Below are positions 1 to 10,117 of a DNA stretch of 26,153 nucleotides, piece by piece. The stretch spans positions 1 to 26,153 of the forward strand of contig NXFV01000213.1 of assembly GCA_002803225.1 (NCBI GenBank), in the 5' to 3' direction. The notes beneath the pieces are model-generated. The model searched no databases, was not told the origin of the DNA, and worked only from the letters and a program-made list of their open reading frames with translations. Within the stretch, counting starts at the first letter, position 1; each line of letters opens with the position of its first letter. The position numbers and the translations under genes are program-made. This DNA comes from Gamarada debralockiae (lineage: Eukaryota; Ascomycota; Leotiomycetes; Helotiales; Hyphodiscaceae).

Positions 1-2705
1 ATGACCCAGACACGATCTGCTTGCCGTCGGGCGAGAAGGCGACGGAGTTGACCGCGGAAGTATGGCCCTCGAGTGTTTGTAGCATCGCATTCCAATATGT
101 TTCTACTCTAGGCTTTCTCTGGATCCAAGACGGAATATATCTCTTAAAAGTTTCTCGAACAATGCTCTTCTCTGGGGCGAAGACAAGAGCCGAGCAATAT
201 GTTTGAAGAGGCGCTTGTTCAATAATTAATCGATTATGTAAGGCAAACCGCCTTGCGTCATATATAAACGCATGTACATTAGGACTCTCGTCGAACTTAG
301 TCAAATCAGTAGAGTCTTCTCTGAAGGCATCCTCAAAATCACGTTATGACTTACCTTAATCCTATTCTCCAGCTTCATTATCATCACGATACTATTTGGC
401 AAGCTTTTCATTAAGCTGTGCGCCTCAAGCCAGAATATATAACTCGTTTTCAAAAACTGATGAACGGAGCCACCGTCTTTGAGATCATTAGTAGTGTGTC
501 CTCTATCACAATCAAGTAAATGGTCAACCCAATAGAGACAGGAGTATTGCGCTATAGCGAGTGGATCTGGAACTGGCGGCTCGACCATCTCAATCAGGAA
601 CCCAGGAGCGCGCAACCCGTATATGTCGCGTCGAAACGTTTTGGACATAACCTCGAGCGATCTTGAGAACATCGTGTAGTCTACATCTGCCTTTCCAGAG
701 GGAAATACTCTTTCAAATGCTCTTTCGAGCAAGAAGTCCTTTGCCGATTGATGGATAAAATACGTGCGATTCTCTCGTACAGTGAGGAAAGAGCCGCATT
801 TATTGACAACTTTTGCGACTTTATCGACATTAGAAGAGATTTGCCGAGGCAGATTAGAGAGGGCCCCTACTTCGAGGAGGTAGAGTGGGCGGTACGCAAG
901 GGTTATAGTAGAAAGGACGAGACGGCAGAACTCAGGATCTTTGCGCTGCAGCTGTTCAACTTGACGTAACATCCGATCGTAGAGCGGCTCTAGCTCGGGG
1001 GGTATGTCTTCAAGCACATCGAGCACGTCCCAGCTCTCAACAAGCTCAAGCTCCTTTAAGACAAGAGCCGCCCAGAGAAATGTCCCATTGGCCTTAGCGT
1101 ATATCTGACCTCGAAGTATCTCTTGTAGCGCGCTGTCGTCCTCGATAAGTCGCAGTTTGGAAACCTTGAAATCAATAAACATCTGGACAGCACGAGAAAC
1201 ATGCTCTTCGTTGAGCTCAAGGCTGAGCCTCATCTGCGTATCATCAACTCTCAGCCGCGCCTCGATGTTAGGTTCGTTGCGGCTTGACACAATCCATTTG
1301 ACGCGAGGGGATCCTGATGCAGTTCGACTAATTAGATCCAAAAGCTGGTCAAGATTTGCTTTGCATTCGTCGAGCGCGTCGATGATCAAATAGATGCTCT
1401 TCAAGCTTGGATCTTGCAGAATGCTTGTGAAGATTTCAGATAATACAACCCAAGCGTTTGCATCTTCAAAAAGGGCCTTGCCAGCGTGGTCGTACTTTTT
1501 CCGCACATGCGAAATAAGCAATGGCTGCTGGTCAATGAGCAAGTAAATAAGACTGCGGAGTACAGCTGACGCATTATTGATGCGATCATCTGTAGCCTGG
1601 CAGAAGAAGTACGACAATAGCGTGGTTGCCTCTTTGTCTCTCAGCTTCGTGGAAGAGCTTAATTCATCGAGGGTGCCGCAAATAAGCATTGTCTTTCCTT
1701 TGCCGGGGTCGCCCTTGATCCAGAGCAGCCGGCTGCGTTTGTCGTCGCGCCATTGTTGGAAATCGGGATGTTCGAGAATCCATTGGTAAGAGTCTCGCAG
1801 CAGCCCTCCCTTCGTGTCTTCAATCCGCTTCTTGTCCTCGCGGGGATCTGTTATCCGCAGGTCTTGCATACAACTTTGGCTCTGAGGGTCGAATGGATTC
1901 TGCTTGTCTTCTTGCAAAAAGCGATTAGCAGATAGCTAAAGATGAAGCGATTTATTGTGTGTTCACCTGTCAGCGATTTCTGGATCTCCTCCTTCAGCCG
2001 TCTAAACGCGTGCTCTTTCCCTTCGCCGTAAATAGGTAGCAAATGAATGCCAAATATCCCTAATAGTGAGTACGCTTTGTCTTCGGGGCGTGTTGTCTGG
2101 CGATTGTCTGCCCATGACAATCGTTCTTCAATACTGAATTGAGACAGAGGGGCTCCCTCGAGTGCTGAGATTGGAATACCTGTTATTTCCTGGATCTGAC
2201 GTCCTAGTATTTTCTTGTCTCCTAGTCGCTTGCCTTGCTGAGAGAAGAATTCAACTGCACGTGGTGCAAGGAGCTCTTGAAGTGTCCAGCCCCGTGTAAA
2301 CCATTCGCTATCTCGGAAAGCAGATTCCCAAGTACGCTCGGTAGATGTATCACCAGCTTTCGGCTTTAGTACTGAGACATCCAATAAATAGACGTAGCAT
2401 CTGGCCGCATCCCGGTACCAGCGATACATCGAGTTGAGGGCCTCTGCGAGCTCGGTGCTACTCGATTTGTCGATACAACATGTATCCACCCAAAAATGTT
2501 TCAAGCCATCACCCCTAGCCTGTTCTCCGCAGAATCGGAGCTTCTCATAGCCAGCCTTCTTCGTACCAATTCCCTTCTGCAGATCTTCAAACGTCGCCTC
2601 CTCCGTTCCCCACCTGTGTGAAAGGATTGCGTACTCGGGTATAGCTTTGTCGAAGAACTCAGTTAGGCTGAAATTGCCATCGCTGTTGTACTGTAGCAGG
2701 CGCAT
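1..2705 (-). CDS. HET-NACHT-WD40 NOD-like receptor (vegetative-incompatibility type), 3' end outside window
   Basis: Fungal NLR of the HET-E/HET-D/HET-R type, expected to sense a non-self ligand with its WD40 repeats and trigger cell death through its HET domain. The model is exon 1 2705-1967, exon 2 1910-355 and exon 3 295-1, continuing off the edge. Introns are 1966-1911 (phase 1, branch TGCTAATC, acceptor GCAAG) and 354-296 (GTAAGT donor, phase 0). Residues 1 to about 190 form the HET domain (AILSHRWG, FWVDTCCIDK, RGWTLQELLAP). The NACHT Walker A is GDPGKGKT at about 313-320 and Walker B is LIIDALDEC at about 421-429. Exon 3 carries the usual linker (CSALVFAPEKSIVRE) and then the first WD40 unit, GHTSAVNSVAFSPDG. 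The start ATG at 2705 gives the family's MRLL N-terminus. No stop or frameshift is seen in the 863 visible codons. The number and sequence identity of the WD40 repeats, which set specificity, cannot be seen. Confidence 0.93.
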
Positions 2706-4017
2706 CGTTCGGCCAGGTTCGAGGATCGCACGAGGGAGGGCTCTTCGTAGCTGTTAAGCCGTTTAAAAAGCATTGATGTAAGTGAGGTGAAGCTTGGAGA
2801 AGACGTCGTGTTGAGGCTGGCGCACTAAGCTGGGCAGGCAGCCTCGCGGCAATAGCATCGTTGTACGTTGTACATCACTGGAAGCGCGCGCAAGACCGGC
2901 CCAGTCTTTGACGCCAGAAAATACGGTGGCATAATCAACTAGCTATTATAGGTCTAGCGTTAGGATGATCGACAAACCTGCTCTTATGCCACACGTGACT
3001 AGACCTGAGGGTGGCCTTAGTAAGATATAGCGAGCCAGGGCGTGAACATAGTAAATGTTAACCAAGCTAGTGTGTATTACTAAGCACTGAAACATATAGA
3101 CCCTCTCATCGCACCGGCGTAACTCCCGGACTACATTCTTTTCCTCTCTGAGTGTCTTTAAAATTCGGAGCCATATTACTTCGCAATAGGAGCTTTTCTT
3201 AAGTGCTCCGAATTTTAAAAAGACTTTAATAGTCGCGATTAAACAGGGGGGAATAGCGGAAGCGGCGGTCGGTGGTGTGATTGAAACAATCAATAGTATG
3301 ATTAACTACACTCTTTTTCTTGTTAATAAGTAGTCTCCTTGGGGAGAAATAGTTAAAGAAAGTGATGTCTTAATAACAACATTATAGACTCACTATGAAG
3401 AAATTTATGATTCCAAAACTATAGACTCGTCTCGTGACAGGGTGCGTCTCGCTACGAAGGGACAGACGTTAGGCTTCTTCGTTGACTGTAAATTTTCATA
3501 AGGGTTTCAGGGCGGAAGCCGATTTCGCTAGCGACTGTATGAATAATGAATGATCCATCATGCATTCGAGGAACAAAAAAGAGCTTAACCGTACCTTACT
3601 ATTGTCCTATCTGATATTTTTTGGGATTTTAAAGCCATGAGAACTGTTTAATTACTACTATATGCCATTTCTGAAAGTACGAAGGCTTCGTGCGAACCGT
3701 TGGCTAGCGCTCATGTATCTTGACCCACATTTTAACTAATATTGACCACTTCTGGCTAACCTCATTCAAAACCCTGCATTCGCTTATATGCCCTGCTCTA
3801 GGATGCTGCACGTGAAGTTTAGATGCTGCCTCAGGACTACGCCACAGCGGTCAGCCTTATGGAACGAAAAAGGCCACAAGGCAGACTCCAAGCTTCTCAA
3901 GGACGCCGACTTGAAGGGATTGTTTTCTTTCAATTGGGATAAATTTGAAGGCCATGTTGGATTTCTTTTGAATACTGCATAAGCTCTGTAATAATGAGCT
4001 TCGAGTATTAAAAAGTA
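2706..4017. other. AT-rich intergenic region with two inverted repeats
   Basis: The first 200 bases should hold the promoter of the NLR gene. The rest is AT-rich. It contains a 15-bp perfect inverted repeat (3157-3171 and 3205-3219) and the left arm of the 34-bp repeat at 3506-3539. A 115-codon minus frame at 2946-3293 and a 64-codon plus frame at 3788-3982 match nothing I recognise, and I do not call them genes. Confidence 0.6.
3157..3219. repeat. 15-bp perfect inverted repeat with 33-nt loop
   Basis: TTTAAAATTCGGAGC at 3157-3171 is repeated in inverse orientation at 3205-3219. Outside the arms the flanks AGTGTC and AAGACT are partly complementary, so the stem could extend with mismatches. 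It lies in an AT-rich gene-free stretch. It could be a hairpin or a remnant of a small inverted-repeat element. It is not followed by a gene end, so a terminator role is not supported. Confidence 0.75.
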
Positions 4018-4615
4018 TTATACCTCCACAAACTCCCAGACAATCTCATTAGTATTCCCGTTTTCTATCATCGCTAGCTTCTTCTCCCCTTTCTCCTCCT
4101 TGATTCCTACCGGCCGAAGCTTCCCCCCATCCGTCATAAGCAAAACATGGCCTCCTTCCGACCTACTCGCAATGTGAAACTTCTCCCACTCTCGATGCCA
4201 CTTGACGGAGCAGCATAATAGCCATTGTCCATCGCGACCCAGGAGTCCATCTGAGGCGACATTACGGAAGCCAAGCCAGCCTTCGGTTTCTACGCACTCC
4301 CAGTGCGGGGAGCCAAGGCTGCCTGGCGGGGCCAGCACAACCTGCCCCTTAAGCAACGTAATAATATGCCTTGACGAGACAGAGCGGATCATAAAAGTCG
4401 AGCCAGGCTCAGGAACCGAGTAGGAGCTTGGATAAGAAGCGCCGCCGGATAGGCCGTCGTTGTCGTCTGTCAGGTCAGGAGGGATGGTTTCGGGGGGTGT
4501 GATAGCTGTGTCAATACTGGAGCCATCGGTATCTTGAACTGATTCGGGGTTAATTTGGTTAAGGGACATAATTGCAGATGTACAGTCACTAGCAAAAATC
4601 GGCTTCCGCCCTGAA
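3506..4615. repeat. 34/35-bp near-perfect inverted repeats about 1.04 kb apart
   Basis: The left arm, 3506-3539, begins TTCAGGGCGGAAGCCGATTT. The right arm, 4581-4615, is its reverse complement with the first 20 bases identical and only a one-base indel and two substitutions in the remaining 14. The arms bracket the 183-aa gene at 4018-4569, and the right arm ends 11 nt upstream of that gene's ATG. The geometry resembles terminal inverted repeats of a small DNA element. I find no convincing target-site duplication outside the arms and no transposase inside, so the mobile-element reading remains an inference. Confidence 0.7.
4018..4569 (-). CDS. Small fascin-like/beta-trefoil hypothetical protein (183 aa)
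   Basis: Single-exon protein. Residues 1-50 are acidic, proline/serine-rich and probably disordered (TPPETIPPDLTDDNDG). Residues 55-183 form a compact domain with alternating motifs such as GSTFMIRSVSS, HWECVETEGWLGFRN, DGLLGRDGQWLLCC and a closing EIVWEFVEV. This pattern is that of a recurrent family of short Pezizomycotina proteins that look like a beta-trefoil (fascin/FRG1-like) fold; that is recognition by eye and the function is unknown. The ATG at 4569 lies just inside the right arm of a 34-bp inverted repeat, so the arm forms part of its 5' leader or promoter. There is no signal peptide or membrane segment. It sits between two cell-death genes, but nothing in its sequence ties it to them. 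Confidence 0.7.
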   Translation of the reverse strand: MSLNQINPESVQDTDGSSIDTAITPPETIPPDLTDDNDGLSGGASYPSSYSVPEPGSTFMIRSVSSRHIITLLKGQVVLAPPGSLGSPHWECVETEGWLGFRNVASDGLLGRDGQWLLCCSVKWHREWEKFHIASRSEGGHVLLMTDGGKLRPVGIKEEKGEKKLAMIENGNTNEIVWEFVEV

Positions 4616-5530
4616 CACTCGCAGATTTAACGCTAAGCCACAATGCCAAGAAACTTTTTTATACTAGGCCTATTATGGCTAGCCAGCCAGCCATCCAAAT
4701 GTGACGTCTCACGTGACCGCGCGGCACACGTTTCCGAGCTGGCAACACGTTTCGAAAGAACTTCCTACATCCTCAACTTCAATTTAGCTGTTCTTCAATT
4801 ACAACCTTCGAAATCTACGAAGCCCTAACTGTTCACTATGAGAAGTCTCCCGCGAATTTGCAACAGACCTCACCAACCACCACTGCAAGCTTCGTGAGCA
4901 GCCTCTACGATCGCGATCAAGACTTCATTTCGTAAGTCAGAAGCCTCAATCTCATCCTAACCGACACATAAATGCTGACAACAAGTCCCAAGACAGTTTA
5001 GATTCCTGAATTCCTACTCTTGAATATCTAGGATGCCTTTTGAAGCCTTCCATTCCGAATTTGCCTAAGGACGCGTGTTTTGGTTGGTCGCTTACCTCAA
5101 AAAACCTGCCATACCACGTACCTTCAGCAGCACGATGCTCGACCGTATCCAGCCCTCCGATGATGATGCTCATATCATCGTCGATCTCCGCAAACCTGGT
5201 ATAAGTTCACAATGGCGGCTATAAAGGTCGTAAGGGTTACGGGTGCAGAAATCAGAGTTTCGTGCTGGATTGTACGCAGGGGGGTCAAGTTGGTAGAGGA
5301 TCCGGCCATGCGATTCTAGGTCCAGGTGGAGATCAGGAGCGGAGTAAAGAGGAGTTTGTAGTTAAGGTCACAATTGGGGTGGACGAGGTATATGACATGT
5401 AGCCTGGATTGGTTACTGCGGAGTGTCTCAAAGGCATGGCTTTCAATACTGCGATTCTGATCTGAAGTACATAATTCTAGTAGTACTGATTGACCGTCAA
5501 GTAATATGTCGTTCAATAACCTAGCTGTGC
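4616..5530. other. Gene-poor spacer, no recognised gene
   Basis: Short open frames occur on both strands, for example around 4790-4930 on plus (coding-like, ending at a GTAAGT) and 5100-5320 on minus. None gives a complete or recognisable protein. A CACGTG E-box next to a TGACGTC CRE-like site lies near 4700-4716, upstream of the 183-aa gene. The right-hand end is the 3' flank of the HET-S-like gene. Confidence 0.5.
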
Positions 5531-6372
5531 TCAATTGTCCCAAAAGTCCTTCCCGCCATACTTGTTCCCAATCAGGCCCTTACCACCTCTTGCCACCTCA
5601 ACACCGTTATATTTGTGAGACGCCCCAATCGCAGCCCCTTTCCAGTTACTACTATACGCATCACCAGTTTGAGCTTGACCTCTGATCACAACATTCAAGT
5701 ACTGATGACCAGTAAGCACTTCTTGTGCAGCCACTTGAAGCACGCTATCCACGCCCTTGGCTGCATGCTCAATCAGGTCAAGGCCTCTTTGTCTCCGATT
5801 TCTGCCGCTTCTTGTCGGACAAGTGTGATTCGGGCTTGAGGTGCGGGAAACAGTTTCTCGATGTTATCGATAAGTGACACGATCCGCTCGAGGAGGTCTT
5901 TGAGCTCGGACTTATGGTAGAGCGCCCAGCTGGTAAGTTTCAAGAGTCGGCTCCCCTTTTGACGCTTTATAGCCAGACCTTTCATCTTATTGTTCAATGC
6001 GACTACCGTTGGATCCATATCACCCGTCGAAAACGTAGAGAGATCCTCGCTAGCCTTCGCAGTCAACTTGTACTTTTTCGAAATGCTTTCATTGTCAGCG
6101 AAGAGCACTAGGGTTTGGAGCAATATATCCTTTGCGACTTGGATCTCAGCTGCAGCAGCATCGGGTCTGCCGAGTCTCGGATCACCGTATATATTAACAA
6201 ACTCTCCCCAGCGTGTAAGACGGAGTCTCGCGCAGCCAAGAGCCAGCTGATCGGTTTGGAAATCTCGACCGAAGTGGCGGCCAAATTGGATGTACCCAAA
6301 GCAATCCACACAAGCAGTGAATGCTGCAGCGATTCCAATGGCACCGGCAGCAATTCCAAAAGGCTCCGCCAT
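5531..6372 (-). pseudogene. HET-S-like protein: HeLo domain plus C-terminal prion-forming domain, broken by a -1 frameshift
   Basis: Homologue of the Podospora HET-S/HET-s family, in which an amyloid C-terminal domain switches on a membrane-pore-forming HeLo domain to kill incompatible cells. The HeLo part is read from ATG 6372 to about 5776 (199 codons). It opens MAEPFGIAAGAIGIAAAF, with FGYIQFGRHFGRDF and LTRWGEFVNIYGDPRLG following, as in the family. The prion-forming part is read in another frame to the stop at 5531. It holds two imperfect repeats, one around HQYLNVVIRGQAQTGDAY and one around NGVEVARGGKGLIGNKYGG, and ends KDFWDN. The total span, about 280 codons, fits the roughly 290 of the family. 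Similarity runs through the junction, which lies in a short C run near 5775-5777, so a one-base loss explains the break better than an intron. It is either a true null allele or a sequencing error. Confidence 0.85.
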
Positions 6373-6779
6373 TGCAAAGGTGATAATTTGGAGGTGTTGT
6401 GTTGAGGGAAGGAGGAGGCGCTAGTAGCATATTCCAAACTTTAGCTAGTGTGCACAGTCCAGAAGCGGTTCCTTCACCCCTCCCAAAATGATCCGCACTA
6501 TTGATCATGTTAACGCTGACCGACAATAGCTCCGCTTCTTACTTCGTGTCCCACCGGCGACAGTGGCTCCAGTCTCTGCGTTTCGCCACTCTCATCGCGC
6601 CCGCTACAGTAGTATGCGCCGGGTGATTGTCTTCGCCAATGTCAGATCGTGAGCAGCTTGACGAAAGCATCTTTCTCCCAAACCTCCATTCCCATCACCC
6701 CACTCTCAAACCTTTCCCTCCAACCTCATAAAATAGTGCACTCCGCATACAATGCTCCTTCAACTCTCCAACATCATTA
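6373..6779. promoter_or_regulatory. Presumed upstream region of the HET-S-like gene
   Basis: About 400 bases upstream of the HeLo ATG carry no recognisable gene on either strand. The pyrimidine-rich stretch near 6660-6730 and an overlapping plus frame at 6649-6885 do not resemble a known protein. No TATA or specific operator could be assigned with confidence. Confidence 0.35.
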
Positions 6780-8003
6780 CAGCCAACATACTATGTTCGC
6801 CTGTTTTGGATGTATGGGGGCAATGCTTTTAGAATGGAGGGATAGAGGGGTAGGAACCCATCGTCTTGTTTGGAGTCGAGTATAGAAGTTGGTAGTATTG
6901 CATATTCTTGGAGAGGCCGGATCGTACGGCGAGAAGCCGTTATAGATGAGTTCTTGAGCCATTCGAAATTTGCGGCTGTTCATGCGTTTATCGTAGTCTT
7001 TTACTATGAAGGAATTTCCATGGAGCTTGATGCCGTAGCCCTGTTCAAGTAAGATGTTAGCAAAGATTAGATAATTGAGAATGGAGCGAAAACTTGCAGA
7101 ACATGGAAGTTTCGTCGCTAGAGGCACTCACGAAAGGAAGATACATTGCATGAGTAACGGTGAATTGAGTACAACCCTCGGAACTCCTTCTTGCAGTTCT
7201 GCTGCGTAGGAACGGATATTCCATTTGTGAGGCATAAAATTTTGGTGGGGTTCCTCTCCCAGAAATTCGGCGAGCCAGCCGAAGATTTGTTCTCCGCAGT
7301 GGGATCCGTTGGGGGTATGATTGTATATCGGTGTCCTGATCGAGCCAGTGAATTGATCCTGAGTTTGATGGGAATCAATTGCGAGATCCAACATCAAACA
7401 CTCGCGAAATGTTCCTCTCGCAACACGATCTCGGTACGCAGCAGATTCTCATGTTCATGCCTTCTCCTATGGCCTTGCCAGCATACCTTGAAGGAATCAA
7501 ATGGACTACTCACGCCCGAACTACAAAGATAATCAAGCGTCTTCGCCTCTGATGAGATAACACGAAGCGTCATGTGGCCAATACGCGGAGGGGCGTTTGG
7601 GGGATGAAATTGAATCGGCAGGAACAAATATCTCAGAGCCTGAAATTGCGCAACTGTCAAGCGATTGTAGACCTGAGCAGTCATCCAGGCAGTATTCTGA
7701 CTTCTTAGTGCTGGTAGAAAGATGATTTGAAATAAAAGAACATTGGATCCGTTCCTGCATTGTGGCGGTCGACTTGACTGAGCGCACTATGCCATCGATT
7801 TGCATAGTCGCACCATATTCCAAATATGCATCAATGCATTCATTGGTGGCCCCGAACTCTGTGTCCAGCTGAGACAATCCTTCATGATAATTGAGGCTTG
7901 TTCCTGTTCCAACATTGGAGATTGTAGGATCCAGAGTAGTCGTCAGATGAGGGATGCTGGCAATCGTTTCGAGGCTTCGTCTTTGATTTTGTTTGAATAT
8001 CAC
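6780..8003 (-). other. Coding-like minus-strand region, unrecognised; possible multi-exon gene or decayed gene
   Basis: Several minus frames look protein-like but do not join cleanly. One frame around 7741-7460 reads through SQNTAWMTAQVYNRL and FLPIQFHPPNAPPRIGHM. A second around 7440-7140 has RDRVARGTFRECLMLDL and CGEQIFGWLAEFLG. A third from 7040 down has GYGIKLHGNSFIVKDYD. A good intron is visible between the last two (donor GTGAGT at 7131, branch CTAAC at 7060-7056, acceptor TTGAACAG ending 7041). Other junctions need frame changes without obvious splice sites (near 7750 and 7440). I do not recognise a family. It may be a lineage-specific gene, a decayed gene, or chance open frames. Confidence 0.25.
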
Positions 8004-9436
8004 GTTCCGTTCGTGGATACGTTATATCATAGCTACAACCAATGCTGCAAGCATATCATCCGCTTCGTCAGGTGGCCACGTAAATATCTTTTCAGCTGCC
8101 CATTTTACCAGGTCTTCATCAGGGGCACAACTTGGCTGGTCTTGGGGGGGCATTCAAATTCATTTTCGGAAGGATGCAAATAATATTCAACAAGGTGGAA
8201 GGCCAAGGATTGTATTGATTTAAGCATTTCAAAGAACTACAAAGACTTGCCATCAAAATGGGGACATTCAGATTCAGGAAATTAGTCAGGGACTCGAGGA
8301 TTTTGACCAACGAACAAAGGAAGCTCAAAGCGGACACTCGAATCCCCAGCCGCTCTCAAGCTTTTGATTCATAGCTTCTCAAGTACGCTGTTGATTCACA
8401 GTGTATGATTCAAAACTTCGTTTCCATAAAACAGGATTCATGGGGGCCGTATCTTACACATGCGAATCATTCTAAATGGACACTGGTAATGGACTGCTGC
8501 GAGAACGAATAGGTTCGAAGAGAGCACCTTAGGTCAAAGCTTATTCTGTTGGGCGACCAACTGTCGACTTAAACATCCTTTAATACTATGCAGCAATGTT
8601 TCAAGGAAGTAGCATTCTCTACTTTAGAAGCCCCACATAACCCATTCATAGCTGGGCTTCCATGCAGGTCATCCAAACGTCGACTAAAGCTCCGACTGCG
8701 GAGCCCTAGACGTTCTGTGGTTAGCTTTATCAAACAAGAGGGATTAAGCGAGCCTGGAAAGGTTGTCAGGAATTACAGAAGGAAACAAATTTGCACCTTT
8801 CAGCGTTGAGGAGTTTGTGATGCGCGAGAAAATTCTGGAACATTTTTGGTTATTCTAGACCTCCAGCTCGGCTAACGAAGAACCTGCCTCATAACACTGA
8901 TTGTCGCCTGAGGCAAAGATTACTGGTTCCACTCCCATTCACCCTGAAACCTCGCTTCTCAAGTGCACATCTTCAACGACAAAGCATTGGTTCTGACTTG
9001 TTCCTCCCAACTCCAAGCATGAAACTTTTGGCTCTCTGCCCACTTCCTCTCCACCACGATCTCGTTCATCCAGTCTTCACGATGGCATTCACGTCAAGTC
9101 CGCCATGAAATGACTTGTCCTTAGCCCCTTATTCACGAGGCTATCTCCTAATGCTCAAAATGCTGCTCCTACCTGCTCTGATATTTCACTAACTGACAAT
9201 ACTTACATTCATTTAGCTGTTCACACATTCTTTAATTTCTGCGAGACAGCACAAAGGGAACAGGATAGATTCTTTGTTCCATTCCTTTCATTAACTTCGA
9301 AACTGCGCGACTGAACAGCGGCATTGTGGAAGTTAAGAAGTATCTGAGGAGGACTTGAAGACTTCGAATACCGCTCGAACTCGATACCACAAAGGAACCT
9401 TCCAGAACCAAATCAAAACCAAAAAACCCAGCTACA
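8004..9436. other. Gene-free stretch
   Basis: No convincing gene is seen. A minus frame at about 9069-8955 is coding-like (WMNEIVVERKWAESQKF) but short and isolated. A 73-codon plus frame at 8588-8809 has no family features. The last 200 bases are the presumed promoter and leader of the secreted-protein gene at 9437. Confidence 0.5.
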
Positions 9437-10117
9437 ATGTTCAACAAAATCATCCAAATCGCCGTGTTCCTCACGAGCATGACCACCGCGGCCTCCCTTC
9501 CAGCTCTCTCCTTCAATCATCTCTCCTCCCGCCAAGCAGGCGCCTCGGCCGCTTCGCAGCTCCTCCAAATCGCCCCGACATCGAATACATGCACCTCCGC
9601 GCCCTTCCCCAGTGAATGCGCAACCGCCTCCCAAGCAGCGCCCTACCTCATCACCGCCATGTCAACCTACAGCATAACCTCACCCCCCGAAATCGCAGCC
9701 CTCCTCTCCCTAGTAGCCTACGAAACCGGCGATTTCAAATACGCCATAAACCACTACCCCGCCCCAGGTCGTCCTGGACAAGGAACGCGAAATATGCAGA
9801 TGGCAAATTACAACCTTCTGTACGCGAAATCCATTCCCGCTCTCTCTTCATCTTTGGCTGCGATCACAACAGCGAGCTCGACTGCAGGGTTGAGTGATGA
9901 TGAGTTGAATAGTATTAGGGCATTGGTGTTGCCTGACGAATATGCTTGGGGCTCCGCAGCGTGGTTCTTGACTACACAGTGCGCGAGTGTTAGGTCTGAA
10001 TTGCAGGCGGGTGGACAGACGGGGTATGAAGCGTATTTGGGCTGTGTCGGGACGAGCGCTACGAGTGACCGGTTAGCGTATTGGACGAGGGCTAATACGG
10101 CGTTGGGGATCTCATAA
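9437..10117 (+). CDS. Secreted four-cysteine protein, possibly lysozyme-like (226 aa)
   Basis: Single-exon gene. The ATG at 9437 has a purine at -3. Residues 1-19 form a clear signal peptide (hydrophobic core IIQIAVFLTSM, cleavage probably after TTAAS or nearby). The mature protein has cysteines at 52, 61, 182 and 203, enough for two disulphides, and no membrane segment or GPI signal. The middle contains SPPEIAALLSLVAYETGDF and PGRPGQGTRNMQMANYN. The E-T-G context and the following glycine-rich loop recall lysozyme/lytic-transglycosylase-like folds in other secreted fungal proteins, but catalytic function is not demonstrated. Family members are usually annotated as hypothetical secreted proteins. 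It is expected to act outside the cell. The first half uses C-ending codons heavily and the second half less so. Confidence 0.85.
   Translation: MFNKIIQIAVFLTSMTTAASLPALSFNHLSSRQAGASAASQLLQIAPTSNTCTSAPFPSECATASQAAPYLITAMSTYSITSPPEIAALLSLVAYETGDFKYAINHYPAPGRPGQGTRNMQMANYNLLYAKSIPALSSSLAAITTASSTAGLSDDELNSIRALVLPDEYAWGSAAWFLTTQCASVRSELQAGGQTGYEAYLGCVGTSATSDRLAYWTRANTALGIS

Noticed and set aside
1931..1940. Alternative acceptor TTTAG for the first NLR intron
   Set aside because: It would put exon 2 out of frame, whereas the acceptor ending at 1911 keeps the phase and uses the TGCTAATC branch point.
2946..3293. 115-codon minus-strand frame
   Set aside because: AT-rich, no domain, and its 3' part overlaps the inverted repeat at 3157-3219.
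3788..3982. 64-codon plus-strand frame
   Set aside because: Somewhat protein-like (LKGLFSFNWDKFEGHVGFL) but too short and unmatched to call a gene.
5755..5825. An intron joining the HeLo frame to the prion-domain frame
   Set aside because: The only candidate donor (GTCCGA) is poor, the nearest good acceptor (CATGCAG) is in the wrong phase, and the sequence that would be removed still resembles the family in both frames.
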